In this document: positions 45,480 to 55,510 of the stretch, one piece after another | Position numbering within the stretch: position 1 is the stretch's first letter | Layout: each line of letters opens with the position of its first letter | From: Phoronis australis | Taxonomy: Eukaryota > Phoronida > Phoronidae | Length of the DNA stretch: 64,000 nucleotides | Direction of reading: 5' to 3' | Assembly: GCA_002633005.1 (NCBI GenBank) | Contig: NMRA01000210.1 | Span: forward strand, 161,628-225,627 | Made by a program: the position numbers and the translations under genes | Notes under the pieces: model-generated | What the model was told of the DNA's origin: nothing | The model's database searches: none | Seen by the model: the letters and a program-made list of their open reading frames with translations, nothing else

Positions 45480-47831
45480 CGTCTTCCACATTCGTCAGAG
45501 AAGAAATGAAAACCTAGGCAGAGTTTATCGAGAGCGTCTTCATTACGACTCGTATTTTGAGCGATACCGGATGGACAAGGATGCAGTTGACACATTACGC
45601 TCTCGAACCAGTAACACGCAGAGGATATCCACTGACAACTGAGCAGCAAGTCTCGCCACTGGAAACTTTCAAACGGTCGTAGGCGATAGCCAAGGGGTAA
45701 CTAAGTCGATTGTTTCAAGAACGATCACAAAGAGTAACAAATGCCATCAACAATTAATTCACCCGACTTGTTGCTCCCCAACTTGATGGAAAATATCGAT
45801 CTGTACCAGCTTCCATACCATAAACGTTCAAGTGGTTGCAGATCCCTTTTTAAGGTAAGTATCCCAAGTTATATGTCCAACTAGAACGACGGAGTCGTCT
45901 TAATAACAGTGTAGGCTACTGTACTACACGACACTATAATGTCAATGAACCATTCAGTCCACAGCGTAATTCTAAAATGAATTTGTTTGATTGACCTCAC
46001 GCGCGACCAAGCAGTCTCCGTTATTGTCTTTGGATACAGTGTATTACAGACTTCTTAGTGTCGCACGCGCTGCCACACCATGGAGTATTAAAGAGGTACT
46101 ATCCGATATTTCTTGGATGAAAAATTTAAAGGGGCGCTATCCCAAATTTTTGAGTTGAGAAAAAGTGGCGAGTTCATAGTTCCTCGTGATAACATGTGAC
46201 ATGCAAAGCCTGCTTTTCTGAAGCCCAAAAGGTACCTCCAAATTTAAAAAGGGGGATATGCCGCAAATACATTACTTATATCTTGGCATGGAATGTGGGT
46301 TGAATGGCACTTTAAATGAAAATGTCTCGAATGACATTGCATTTTCATTTTCGATTGTGAAAGTTGGTACTTTGATGCAAGACTTCACATTTTTAAAATT
46401 TTGAAACAAAAGTGTGTGTAGTCCACTTAATGATATTTTATTTACAAATGACAATGGCAAATATGTGTATTTCCCAGTGATAATCAAATCTATGATTATT
46501 TTGCGACATGAATTTTTCAGATTTACAGATATAGTGGCAAAATGGCCAGACTCCACACATGATTCGTTCATGTGGGCAAATTGTGGCCTTGAGGAAAAAT
46601 TCTCAAAAGGCTTAATCAGAGATGCGTGGTTACTCGGAGACTCTGGATACCCCCTGAAGCCCTACCTATGACGCCTTTAGGTATGACTAATGTCAGATTT
46701 CAAACCAGACAATTGTTAATTTACGTAGTAAACAATTTTGTATTCCAACATGCTAGCTGATCGAGAGCAAGTCGTTTAACAATATAACGTGTAACATAAA
46801 TTTCTTTCACTCACAGGAGACCCACAGACAAGAAATGAAATTAATTACAACAACAGCCATACAAAGACAAGACAAGTTGTGGAGCGGGCACTGTCGCGAT
46901 TCAGGTATGTAATTTTTTTTACTGCATATCCACATAGAACATGGCAGAGTCAAGTGTCATGAAACACTTTCAATAGTTCAAATTGACTTACCAAATATTA
47001 GATGAAAAACTAACATATACAAAGCTCAACATTCAATATGAAAATTCAAGAATGAAATGTTTTCTGTTGATGGCTACACAAGTATATTGGTGTCAGTCAT
47101 ATTGACATTACCAAACACATTACATTTGATTTAAAAGCACACTTTGAAGTAACAGACTTAAAAATGTTTGCAATATTAATTAAATTAAACTCTGGCAGCC
47201 TACAGGTGTTCGGTGTAAACACAGAATAAACACAGTGTGATCATATTTATAAACAAACAGTTCTATTATTACATCAGTATTCTTGTGTGTTTAAATCATG
47301 AAAACAATATTATTTCCTTACAAATTCTTTTGCAAAACTGTCCATGTTTCCTGTAAAACTTCAGATGCTTGGATCGTAGTGGAGGACAGAGGCGGATCTA
47401 CAGGGGGGGGGTTCAGGGGGTTTAAACCCCCCTCGGGACAGGATCAAAAATAAAAACTGGAATAAAAAATCGCCAGAAAAACGAAATTAGCTACTAAAAA
47501 TCCCAAAAAATCTTACACGGGAGGAGGGAAACCCTCTCGCGACCTTCCTTCTCCTCGGCGCTAGGCGCCTCGGATTCTCTCGAATCCTAAACCCCCCCCT
47601 TACTGAAATCGTAGATCTGCCACTGGAGGAGTTTTACAGTATGCACCAGAGAAGGCATGTCGTATTGTTGTGGCATCTTTAAAACTACACAACTTCTGCA
47701 TATACCAGGGTCTTCCAATACCAGACGTAGATGGATTTAATAATGAAGGCCAAGATAACATTGTTGTAAACAACGGGCCAAATACAGCCAACGACATCAG
47801 ATCTGTCTTGATCAGACATGCATTTCGCTAA
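45480..47831 (+). pseudogene. HARBI1-like Harbinger transposase, multi-exon, decayed
   Basis: Exon 1 (about 45480-45854) shows RVYRERLHYDSYFERYRMDK, then frameshifted LATGNFQTVVGDSQGVTKS with IVSRTI, and ends NVQVVADPFLR at donor GTAAGT (45855). The exon with the GCIDGTH block seems lost. Exon 46521-46680 after TTTTTCAG reads FTDIVAKWPDSTHDSFMW and DAWLLGDSGYPLKPYL, holding the second catalytic Asp; a one-base deletion then breaks the expected LMTP frame. Exon 46817-46904 reads YNNSHTKTRQVVERALSRF, with the catalytic Glu. Exon 47365-47386 continues at 47631-47831 (VLQYAPEKACRIVVASLKLH) but is split by a hAT MITE. All splice phases agree. HARBI1-type nucleases cut and paste DNA. Confidence 0.8.
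47387..47625. mobile_element. hAT-like MITE inserted in a Harbinger exon
   Basis: Ends CAGAGGCGGATCTACAG and GTAGATCTGCCACTG are inverted, with G-rich and C-rich complementary tracts inside. GAGGA occurs immediately before the element and again immediately after (47626-47630). Removing the element plus one GAGGA restores the reading frame of the interrupted exon, which fixes the borders. Confidence 0.85.
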
Positions 47832-48496
47832 CTGAAACTGGACATGCATGTAACTATTAACGGGGTTTCCGTAGATAAGCCCCTGGGCGTGTTTTTGGAA
47901 AGTGAAAATTTTCAGGTATTTTAGTAACACCAATAAACGCCCGTTCGTTTATTCGGAAAAGGGGGGGTGTGTAAACGGAAAGTCAATTTTGGCTACGTAA
48001 ATACCAGCATGATGCGCGATATGTCATATTTTTGTAAGTGAAACAGCCCTTCTGGATGGATTGGTAGTTCTTAAAAGTACTGTTGATACATTTACTTGTT
48101 AACAACGTGAATTGTGTAGCACCTGATGAATTTTTGCAATATCTGCCCAGCGGGACAAGAAAATTAATGATAGCACCCAAGGACGCTTAGTAGAAAATCT
48201 ATGAACTTTGGCTTGAATACCCCCACCACGTATTGTGAAAAAATAACACCTTTAAGTGGAGCTCAACACAAATTGCTACCAAAGTTATTTTGACGACAGT
48301 CTTCATGCATCTAGCTGGCCGGTTACGTCATAACCCGCATTATCACTTACAAGACATTGATAATTTTCATTTTGTCCGGCGGTCACGTTTAGTCTCCGGC
48401 GATTTTGTTTTGTGTTGGAGCGGTTATGTTTTTAGGTGCATCTGTCCCATTTTTTGGTGTGGCGGTCCCATTTGATCCCGTAGATCCTGTTTATAG
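47832..48496. other. Unassigned non-coding sequence
   Basis: No gene recognised. 48370-48530 has a recurrent GCGGTC(A/C)C(G/A)TTT word at about 48378, 48463 and 48522, a small degenerate repeat. Confidence 0.4.
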
Positions 48497-48900
48497 GTGA
48501 GTTGGTCCGATTTGGAGGACCGGCGGTCATGCTTTTTCTCACCCGTGTATCAGTATTGGCTTGAAAGCGGCGGCGAGAAAGAATATACCTCGAGAGGATA
48601 TCGCAACCCCCCATCCTACGAGAAATTTCTGGAATACGTATCTTCAGGCATGCGGAAAATCCCGCAAGACATCATTATCAGAGCATTCGAATATTGATGG
48701 GCAAATGGTCCCTACCGTATTAGTCAACCCCGGATTCGCGAACACATGGGATACAACGCGGGTATCGAAGAGATGGACGGCAAGTCGCGGGATCCTGTCG
48801 GACCTGTGAAGTCTTCGTCGGATGAGCACTCGTCTGAGTCGGCATTGCGAGTTGCCATGTTGACGTTTATTATTGTGCGTTCTGTTCTTATCTGCCTGAC
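48497..48900 (+). pseudogene. Possible pogo/Tigger-like transposase C-terminus
   Basis: The frame reads GYRNPPSYEKFLEYVSSGM then RKIPQDIIIRAFEY, TGA, and then DGKSRDPVGPVKSSSDE in the next frame. The W/F-V...IP..II.(K/R)(S/A)F pattern is like the end of pogo/Tigger DDE transposases, where a CGI motif normally follows. The GPVKSSSDE segment is conserved in the reverse copy at 29795-29815 in the fucosyltransferase intron. Alternative: a captured fragment of unrelated origin. Confidence 0.35.
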
Positions 48901-50015
48901 CAATGCTCATATAAAACTGAAACAGAGTCTGTCTCATTAGGTACCATTTATAATGCTTTGGAGTTTTTGTGAGAGTAAATGTTTTGAGAAGCCTGCAATG
49001 AATAAATCACTACGTTACAGGCTCTAGATCCAATAAAGGTAATTGACCTGGCACCGAGGCCGTGTGAGCGCATGCTAATTCAGTGTTTGCTGACACAACT
49101 GCTGTTGTGAAACAATAACTCATTTTTATATCCTATGGTCAGATGTTGGGGGAATCTTTATTTAGATATACATACACATTATTCGAATCATTGTTACTGA
49201 ACAACTTTTGCCCTAACGGTTCTGTGGAAGTGGAATCTGACTTCGCAGCCCCCGACGAGTAAGTAGATTTGCAATTTCGCAGCAAATTCACCAAAATATT
49301 CACGTGCACGTTATTTCTTTAGCTCATTAGAATTAGTTTAGTTTCCAACTTTGGCTGGTTTATGTTCGTGATGTCTTCAGTCTGGCCGCGACGGGCCTCT
49401 GATCGGGTTCCCAGCCAGTGGCCGGGATAACAAGCGTTTTGTGCGTTTAGAGACTGAAAAATCACAAGTCTAAAATTACAACACACGGCTATGTTCTCCA
49501 TCTGTATTTCACGGAAGAATAATTCGAATTTATCATCGAACAGACCCCAAACTCCCGCGAAAGACCTTGGTAAATTGGCCTACCGAACTTTGTAGGTACA
49601 ATGTACGGTACGTTCAAATGCCCATAAATCCGTAACAGAGAAATAAAACAACACCGTTGTTCAACTGAGAATTCGGTGTATTTGTAAAGATTAGGAATCG
49701 AATTATGATGATTTATTGGTGTAAAACGATATATTCAACCGATAAGCTAACACCAGTAAACGTGTTGTGAACTGCTGAGCAGACCGCGTTCGAACCTCTG
49801 ACGTCATTGGGTAATTTCAACACCTCCGTCCGCCGTCAGGGTAAAAGAAGTATACTTGATGTTATCGAGTGGGTCTACTCGATCATGGCCGGCGCCCCAT
49901 AGGGGGCTAAGGGGCTATAGCCCCCCACTTTTTGGGTGGCATTCTCCTTTAAGATCTGTTCACACAATCTGTAAAATATTCTGTTCTCTCGTTTTAGGCA
50001 AAGGTCGTGTGGCAC
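48901..50015 (+). mobile_element. Right half of pogo-like TIR element plus flank, copy 1
   Basis: 48979-49950 matches the reverse complement of about 28640-29600 and ends in GGGTGGCATTCTCC (49937-49950), the TIR word of that element. From 48979 to 50015, including about 65 bp of non-element flank beyond the TIR, the sequence is repeated at 53473-54508. Because the flank is shared, this is duplication of one locus, not two insertions. Copy 1 leaves the match within GTGGCAC at 50015. Confidence 0.7.
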
Positions 50016-53000
50016 CATAGATATTAGTAAAGAGATTCGCGACTCCGTGAAGTCTCGCGGCCTAACGCAAAAGTACGTGAGCAGGATTCAAAACTTCCGG
50101 TCTCATGGCTAAGCATAGTAACGAAGGGGAACTTTCGTTTTTATTTCACGCACGTCAAGCAAATTTTTGAGTTTGAAATTAATTTGTTGAGTTTAATGCA
50201 AACTAAATCGCGTATGCGAGCCATTCAAGTCGGATTATTGGTACGAAACGTGTCGGAATTAACTTGACAAGTTGTTGATCGGCCCGCTTGCTGGCACAGT
50301 TCAAACACGAATCGAGGAGTTTGGCTCAATGAAAAGGTTGAGCTAAATGGATAATTCTTTTCACCAGTTGAATTCTCAGTCATTTACGATGAAATTTAGT
50401 TTGAATTTTGTGATTTTGTATGAATTTTGGATCGACCTAAATGCAGTTTCTCATTCGCCACTATGTTTACAATACATGTACATAAGCCATGGTTTACCAA
50501 TATATCCAAATATTTTTAAAAATCGAAGTACTGCAGCACTTGAGAAGGGGATAAATTTTTAGTCGCTAAATGGCCGTTACTGAACCGATTTTAATGATGT
50601 GTATATCCAGGGGCGGATCCAGGATTTTGTGTTAGGGGGACCAGAGCAGAGTATTAGCCAGGATTTTGTCATTCAGACATTGGCACTCCCGATCTGCCAA
50701 ATGGAATCTGGGGGAATTTTAGGGGGGGTGTAGCCCTCTTGGCCCCCCTCTATATACGCTATTGATGTCAAACTGCTCAAAACATCTGCCTTAAGTGTAC
50801 ACTTTTATTTGTTTTTTTTTGATAAAAGTATGGGAAAATGTAGTTTTTTTAATTTAATGCCTTTTCAATTTCTAACCTGGAAAAATCCTGCAAGTGTACT
50901 CTTCCAAAAAAGGTAAATTCAGTCATTTTCAAGAACCATGCAGACCTTTCCAGGGTTAAAACTGAACTCAAATTTGATTGGTCAAATGGATTAAACAGAA
51001 CCAGTCAAAACTTCCCTAAATTACATAAAGTGACCTAAATTGATGAAATATTTTCATTATAACAGTACAGAATATTTTTAAAATTCAATTTAACTTCAGT
51101 TTTGGGGATAGATTCAGTCTATTTTCTTCAAAAATAATTTAGTTACATGTTTTTACCTTGTGGTGCTGTGATCAGTTTCATTTTTAAAAAATTATATTTT
51201 GCATTAAAATAATTGTCTATTCAAGGCTGCAGTACATCAAGACCGTTTAGAATACGAGTATGCTCTTTTTGGATGGTCACTAACACAACGCCTCTCAATT
51301 CTTATATTATTTGACAGGAATGAAATTGATTTAAATTTCATTGAAATTTTATTGTCCAATTTAATTTTGTTTAATTAAAAATGCACATGATCATTTTTAT
51401 CATATGGTCCGTAACTTAAGATTGTGAAAACATTGATCTCACTTGGGGAAAAAAGAATAATTCGTATAACCTCAGAGATTTTTGAATAAATGACGAAATA
51501 CTCTGAAAAAACTAGGTTTCTAGTTTTTTGCTATTTTTGAAATCATTTGTTACACCAATTTCATTTTTAGAATTGTTTTGAAATATTTTGGAACAAAAGA
51601 AATATTTTCACCGATCCATGGTAATTCTTGAAGTGTTTTGTCGTTTTAAAAGTGGTTTAGTGACGATATGTTGTTAGCCTACATGTAAAGGACTCTATCT
51701 TGTTTTAGCAACACAGTAAGCTATGGATTCCCAAATATAGTTGTCTAAACTTGATATTTTTGTGGCCTGGAATTTTTGGGTGCTATTTGCTGAAAAAAGG
51801 GCTATTTTTGAGGCTGCAAAAATTAAAAAAACTCGAAAATATATTTCAAAAATATATATAAATGGCTAAAGCTACCATTTTAGACTATTGAAGTGTTTCT
51901 GATGAAATTTGTATTTTGCTTTGCTCTGACAGCTCTATTTTGTAAAACATAGTATGCAAAGGGTGTTTTTGTATTGGTTCTCAGAAATGTATGCATCACT
52001 TTATGTAATGTTATGTTTTTTCCTCTTTGTTATTGTAAAAATCCCATTGCATATTCGTGTTGTCATTTTTCACTTACCAATTATAAAGTAATGCAGGGGA
52101 ATCCCAGACCCCTGTTACTTGCTCATTGGAACTGGGAAAATAAAAAAATGAAAAATGTCTATTTTGTGTGTTCTGTGCTATCTGATAACCACTAAAAATA
52201 AGGCTGACAGAACACCTTTCATAACCCGAGTCTTTACCTCTCATGTTCTCTATTTCAAATTTTGTGGTATTTTGTTTCAGTTGATGGTTTCATTTCATGT
52301 TATAACTTTTTTCTTCTGCAGGCAAAAATATAACACTTAAAACTGAATTCCCTTCACTGTGTATAAAGTGCAAAATCTTAATTTATAAAAAATATACTAT
52401 ACAAGTTTCCTTTCGAACATTCAATATCTGTTGGTGTCACAAAACCCTAAAGAAAATTACAGTGCCAACTGGTCCTTCCAAATTTTGACGTTTTCAATTC
52501 AATCGCTGGTTATCTCCACTACTCAATAGTGGCACTGATTCTGTTGTGGCAATTAAATATTCACGCTCAATGCGATACTGAAAATTAGCTCAGTTTTTTG
52601 TTTAAAAAACCATAGAAGAGTCCTGGGGGAAAGTTCACTTTCACAAAATCAGGTTCCAGTAACAACTCTTCGTTCCATATTACTTTATAGATATTCTATG
52701 TATTTGTAACATTTAGAGGATGTTCAGAAGGTGAAAGAGAGGAATAGACATTAGGTCTTAATGAGCATGCCCACCTTCATAATCATAAGTATCACTTGCC
52801 AAGAAACTGTGGAGAATATGTCAACTCAGTCGACAAGGAGAGCATGATGTGCTGCTATTGAAAATATTGAGAGTCCTTTTTGATTACAATCACGAAGCCC
52901 ATTTTGAATGAGCAGCAAACAGGGTCATGCTGCACTTGTTAGCGCGACATTCTTGTTACCCCCTCCATTTGTCAGTCTGTGCAGTATTTCACCGTGACAC

Positions 53001-53471
53001 CTGCTGTGTACCATTGCATATTTGATTAGCTTTTACTTTGTGGTGGTATGACTGAGTCATTTTATTTCCACTTGATGAAACAAGTATTTTCGAAATATCA
53101 TTTGTTGTCTCTTGGTCAGTTTCTTTACCAATGTTCTGACGATACGAACGGAATGGAATACGGATTGTTAACAGCAACAAGTGTCATGTATCGAACCAAT
53201 TTTGCATAATCGTAGCTATGTTTAGAAGTTGCCTTACAATGTACTTTTGGCCTATGATAGTAGTGGCAGCAAGTTTTTGACACACAAGTTTTTGACACTC
53301 AAGTTTTGCAAATGATATGTCAATGTCAGTTAGCCTTTGGCCTTCCCCCTGGAACAAACTGTGTGTGAATTACAAATATTTATTGTGTAACATTGTTACA
53401 AATTCATTTTTGTTGGTTAATACTTGTGCTTATGATTATGAGCTGATTTGTACGGTACTCAATTTAAACAA
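50016..53471. other. Unassigned AT-rich sequence between the duplicated blocks
   Basis: About 3.46 kb with no recognised gene. It contains a hAT-like MITE at 50609-50765. Short frames at 50347-50562, 51974-52340 and 52989-53180 show no domain signatures and have low-complexity AT-rich codons. Confidence 0.45.
50609..50765. mobile_element. hAT-like MITE
   Basis: Begins CAGGGGCGGATCCAGGATTT and ends in CCCCCCTCTATATACGC. The internal phrase GAGCAGAGTATTAGCCAGGA reappears at 55046-55066 (GGCAGCGTATTAGCAAGGAT), identifying a shared family. Confidence 0.6.
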
Positions 53472-53472
53472 N

Positions 53473-54508
53473 ATGTTTTGAGAAGCCTGCAATGAATAAA
53501 TCACTACGTCACAGGCTCTAGATCCAATAAAGGTAATTGACCTGGCACCGAGGCCGTGTGAGCGCATGCTAATTCAGTGTTTGCTGACACAAAGCTGTTG
53601 TGAAACAATAAATCATTTTTATATCCTATGATCAGATGTTAGGGGAATCTTTATTTACATATACATACACATTATTCGAATCATTGTTACTGTACAACTT
53701 TTGCCCTAACGGTTCTGTGGAAGTGGAATCTGACTTCGCGGCCCCCGACGAGTAAGTAGATTTGCAATTTCGCAGCAAATTCACCAAAATATTCACGTGC
53801 CTTTTATTTCTTTAGCTCATTAGAATTAGTTTAGTTTCCAACTTTGGCTGGTTTATGTTCGTGATGTCTTCAGTCTGGCCGCGACGAGCCTCTGATCGGG
53901 TTCCCAGCCAGTGGCCGGGATGAACAAGCGTTTTGTGCGTTTAGAGACTGAAAAAATCACAAGTCTAAAATTACAACACACGGCTATGTTCTCCATCTGT
54001 ATTTCACGGAAGAATAATTCGAATTTATCACCGAACAGACCCCAAACTCCCGCGACAGACCTTGGTAAATTGGCCTACCGAACTTCGTAGGTACAAGGTA
54101 CGGTACGTTCAAATGCCCATAAATCCGTAACAGCGAAATAAAACAACACCGTTGTTCAACTGAGAATTCGGTGTATTTGTAAAGATTAGGAATCCAATTA
54201 TGATGATTTATTGGTGTAAAACGATATATTCAACCGATAAGCTAACACCAGTAAACGTGTTGTGAACTGCTGAGCAGACCGCGTTCGAACATCTGACGTC
54301 ATTGGGTAATTTCAACACCTCCGTCCACCGTCAGGTAAAAGAAGTATACTTGATGTTATCGAGTGGGTCTACTCGATCATGGCCGGTGCCCCAAGGGGGC
54401 TAAGGGGCTATAGCCCCCGCTTTTTTGGGTGGCATTCTCCTTTAAGATCTGTTCACACAATCTGTAAAATATTCTTTTCTCTCGTTTTAGGCAAAGGTCG
54501 TGTGGCAC
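53473..54508 (+). repeat. Locus duplicate of 48979-50015
   Basis: Starts immediately after a single N (53472) and is about 97% identical by eye to 48979-50015, including unique flank beyond the transposon end. Small indels (CAACTGCTG versus CAAAGCTG; GATAACAAG versus GATGAACAAG) look allelic. After 54508 this copy continues into the candidate exon, whereas copy 1 diverges. Confidence 0.75.
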
Positions 54509-54683
54509 GTCCGTCTCGGAAAATGACGATCCCTACAGCGAGGTGTCTGTACAGATTGGGTGCATATGTTGTGTAATTGATCCCGAGTACGCGAGACCGT
54601 CACTGACAAACTACACAGAATCTGATACCGTCCCGTATTACTTAGTTAGATTTTATGGTATTCATTTCATATTAGCTAACTGA
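54491..54683 (+). CDS. Candidate terminal exon of an unidentified gene
   Basis: A pyrimidine-rich acceptor (TTCTCTCGTTTTAG, ending 54490) is followed by 64 open codons in one frame when the first base completes an incoming codon. The product reads QRSCGTSVSENDDPYSEVSV, then DPEYARPSLTNYTESDTVPY and ends FILAN-stop. It is acidic and Ser/Tyr-rich, like a receptor cytoplasmic tail, with YSEV and EYARP as possible tyrosine motifs. No family is recognised. The pogo-like element ends only about 50 bp upstream, within the inferred intron. An alternative frame (GKGRVARPSRKM) is shorter. Chance is a real possibility. Confidence 0.3.
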
Positions 54684-55010
54684 AACCTCAAAAACTAAGA
54701 AAATGCATGGTGGGAACTCTTATCTGTGATACCGTCGTGAATGTATATTTCCGCAACCTGTTGCACTTTCTGCCCCTGATAGCCATCATTAGCCAACGTC
54801 CTCAAATTTGCATTCGGGTTCAGGTGAGCGCTATTCAGTATACTACGATACCAAGAGACCACTGGTGGACTTGCAAAACTAGGCTGGTAGGTTATTTTTC
54901 TGATTGGTTTTTCCTTAGGAGGGCTGTAGCTGCTAATTTGGAAGCTTGTTTGCAGCGGTGACGTCTCAGAGGTGACGTTTAGCATGGGCAGGTGGAAATC
55001 ACGTGATGTC
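54684..55010. other. Unassigned sequence
   Basis: Frames on both strands (54707-54961 +, 55048-54695 -) overlap and have no recognisable domain. Confidence 0.35.
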
Positions 55011-55097
55011 CAGTGGAGGATCAAGGATTTTGAGTTAGAAGGGGGCAAGGCAGCGTATTAGCAAGGATTTTGCCCATCAGACATTCGCACCCCCGAA
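55011..55097. mobile_element. hAT-like MITE fragment
   Basis: CAGTGGAGGATCAAGGATTT and CAGACATTCGCACCCCCGAA match the left half of the MITE at 50609-50765. It abuts the BEL fragment. Confidence 0.5.
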
Positions 55098-55510
55098 GTG
55101 CCAAATGTACGTGGACAAGCCTGCGTCCAGCAGAAGACAGACTTGCCTGGAGAGCGTACAGCAGCGGATCCTCCGTTTAGCAGTGATGCGGATACAGATA
55201 TGTTTGGTCCATTTCATGTTACAGAAGGAAGTCTCACAAACATTACAACGTTATATTCACTTGTTTGTCCAGCAGACCTGTCCAATTTGAGATGGTTAAT
55301 AGTTTGGAAACGGACAGTTTTAGTAATGCTCAATTTGCACCGTTTTCTTTGCAGACGAGTTCCGACCAGAAGTATCCACACCGACAATGGTTCTAATTTT
55401 GTAAAAACAGAGCGCGAATTTAAAGTTGGCTTACGAGAAATGGATTCTGCTCGCATACACAAGTTTCTGCTTTCGGAAGGTATTGACTGAACTTTTAACC
55501 CACCGCATTT
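55098..55510 (+). pseudogene. BEL/Pao retrotransposon integrase fragment
   Basis: The frame reads VRGQACVQQKTDLPGERT, then FSSDADTDMFGPFHV (first catalytic Asp in the D-x-FGPF context), SIHTDNGSNFVKTEREF (second Asp in TDNG.NF) and MDSARIHKFLLSEGI, with TFNPPH after a TGA. Order and spacing match the BEL/Pao integrase, whose T/SDNG.NF and F.....I.W.FNPP blocks are distinctive. The segment between the two Asp motifs is shortened and degraded, and the final Glu region is absent. Not functional. Confidence 0.8.

Larger units (their letters stand above)
45279..47831 (+). mobile_element. PIF/Harbinger element (left end to end of transposase)
   Basis: Starts with GGGGCCCGTTCCAAGAAACT, repeated at 45378 (GCGTTCCAAGAAAC), followed by an array of CTTAAG/GACTTAAG words to about 45475, a plausible transposase-binding region. 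It contains the multi-exon HARBI1-like gene. I cannot find a matching right terminal repeat after 47831, so the right end is lost or too diverged. Confidence 0.65.

Noticed and set aside
47387-47625. An intron in the Harbinger transposase at this position
   Set aside because: No GT-AG borders; it has hAT-type inverted ends and a flanking GAGGA duplicate instead.
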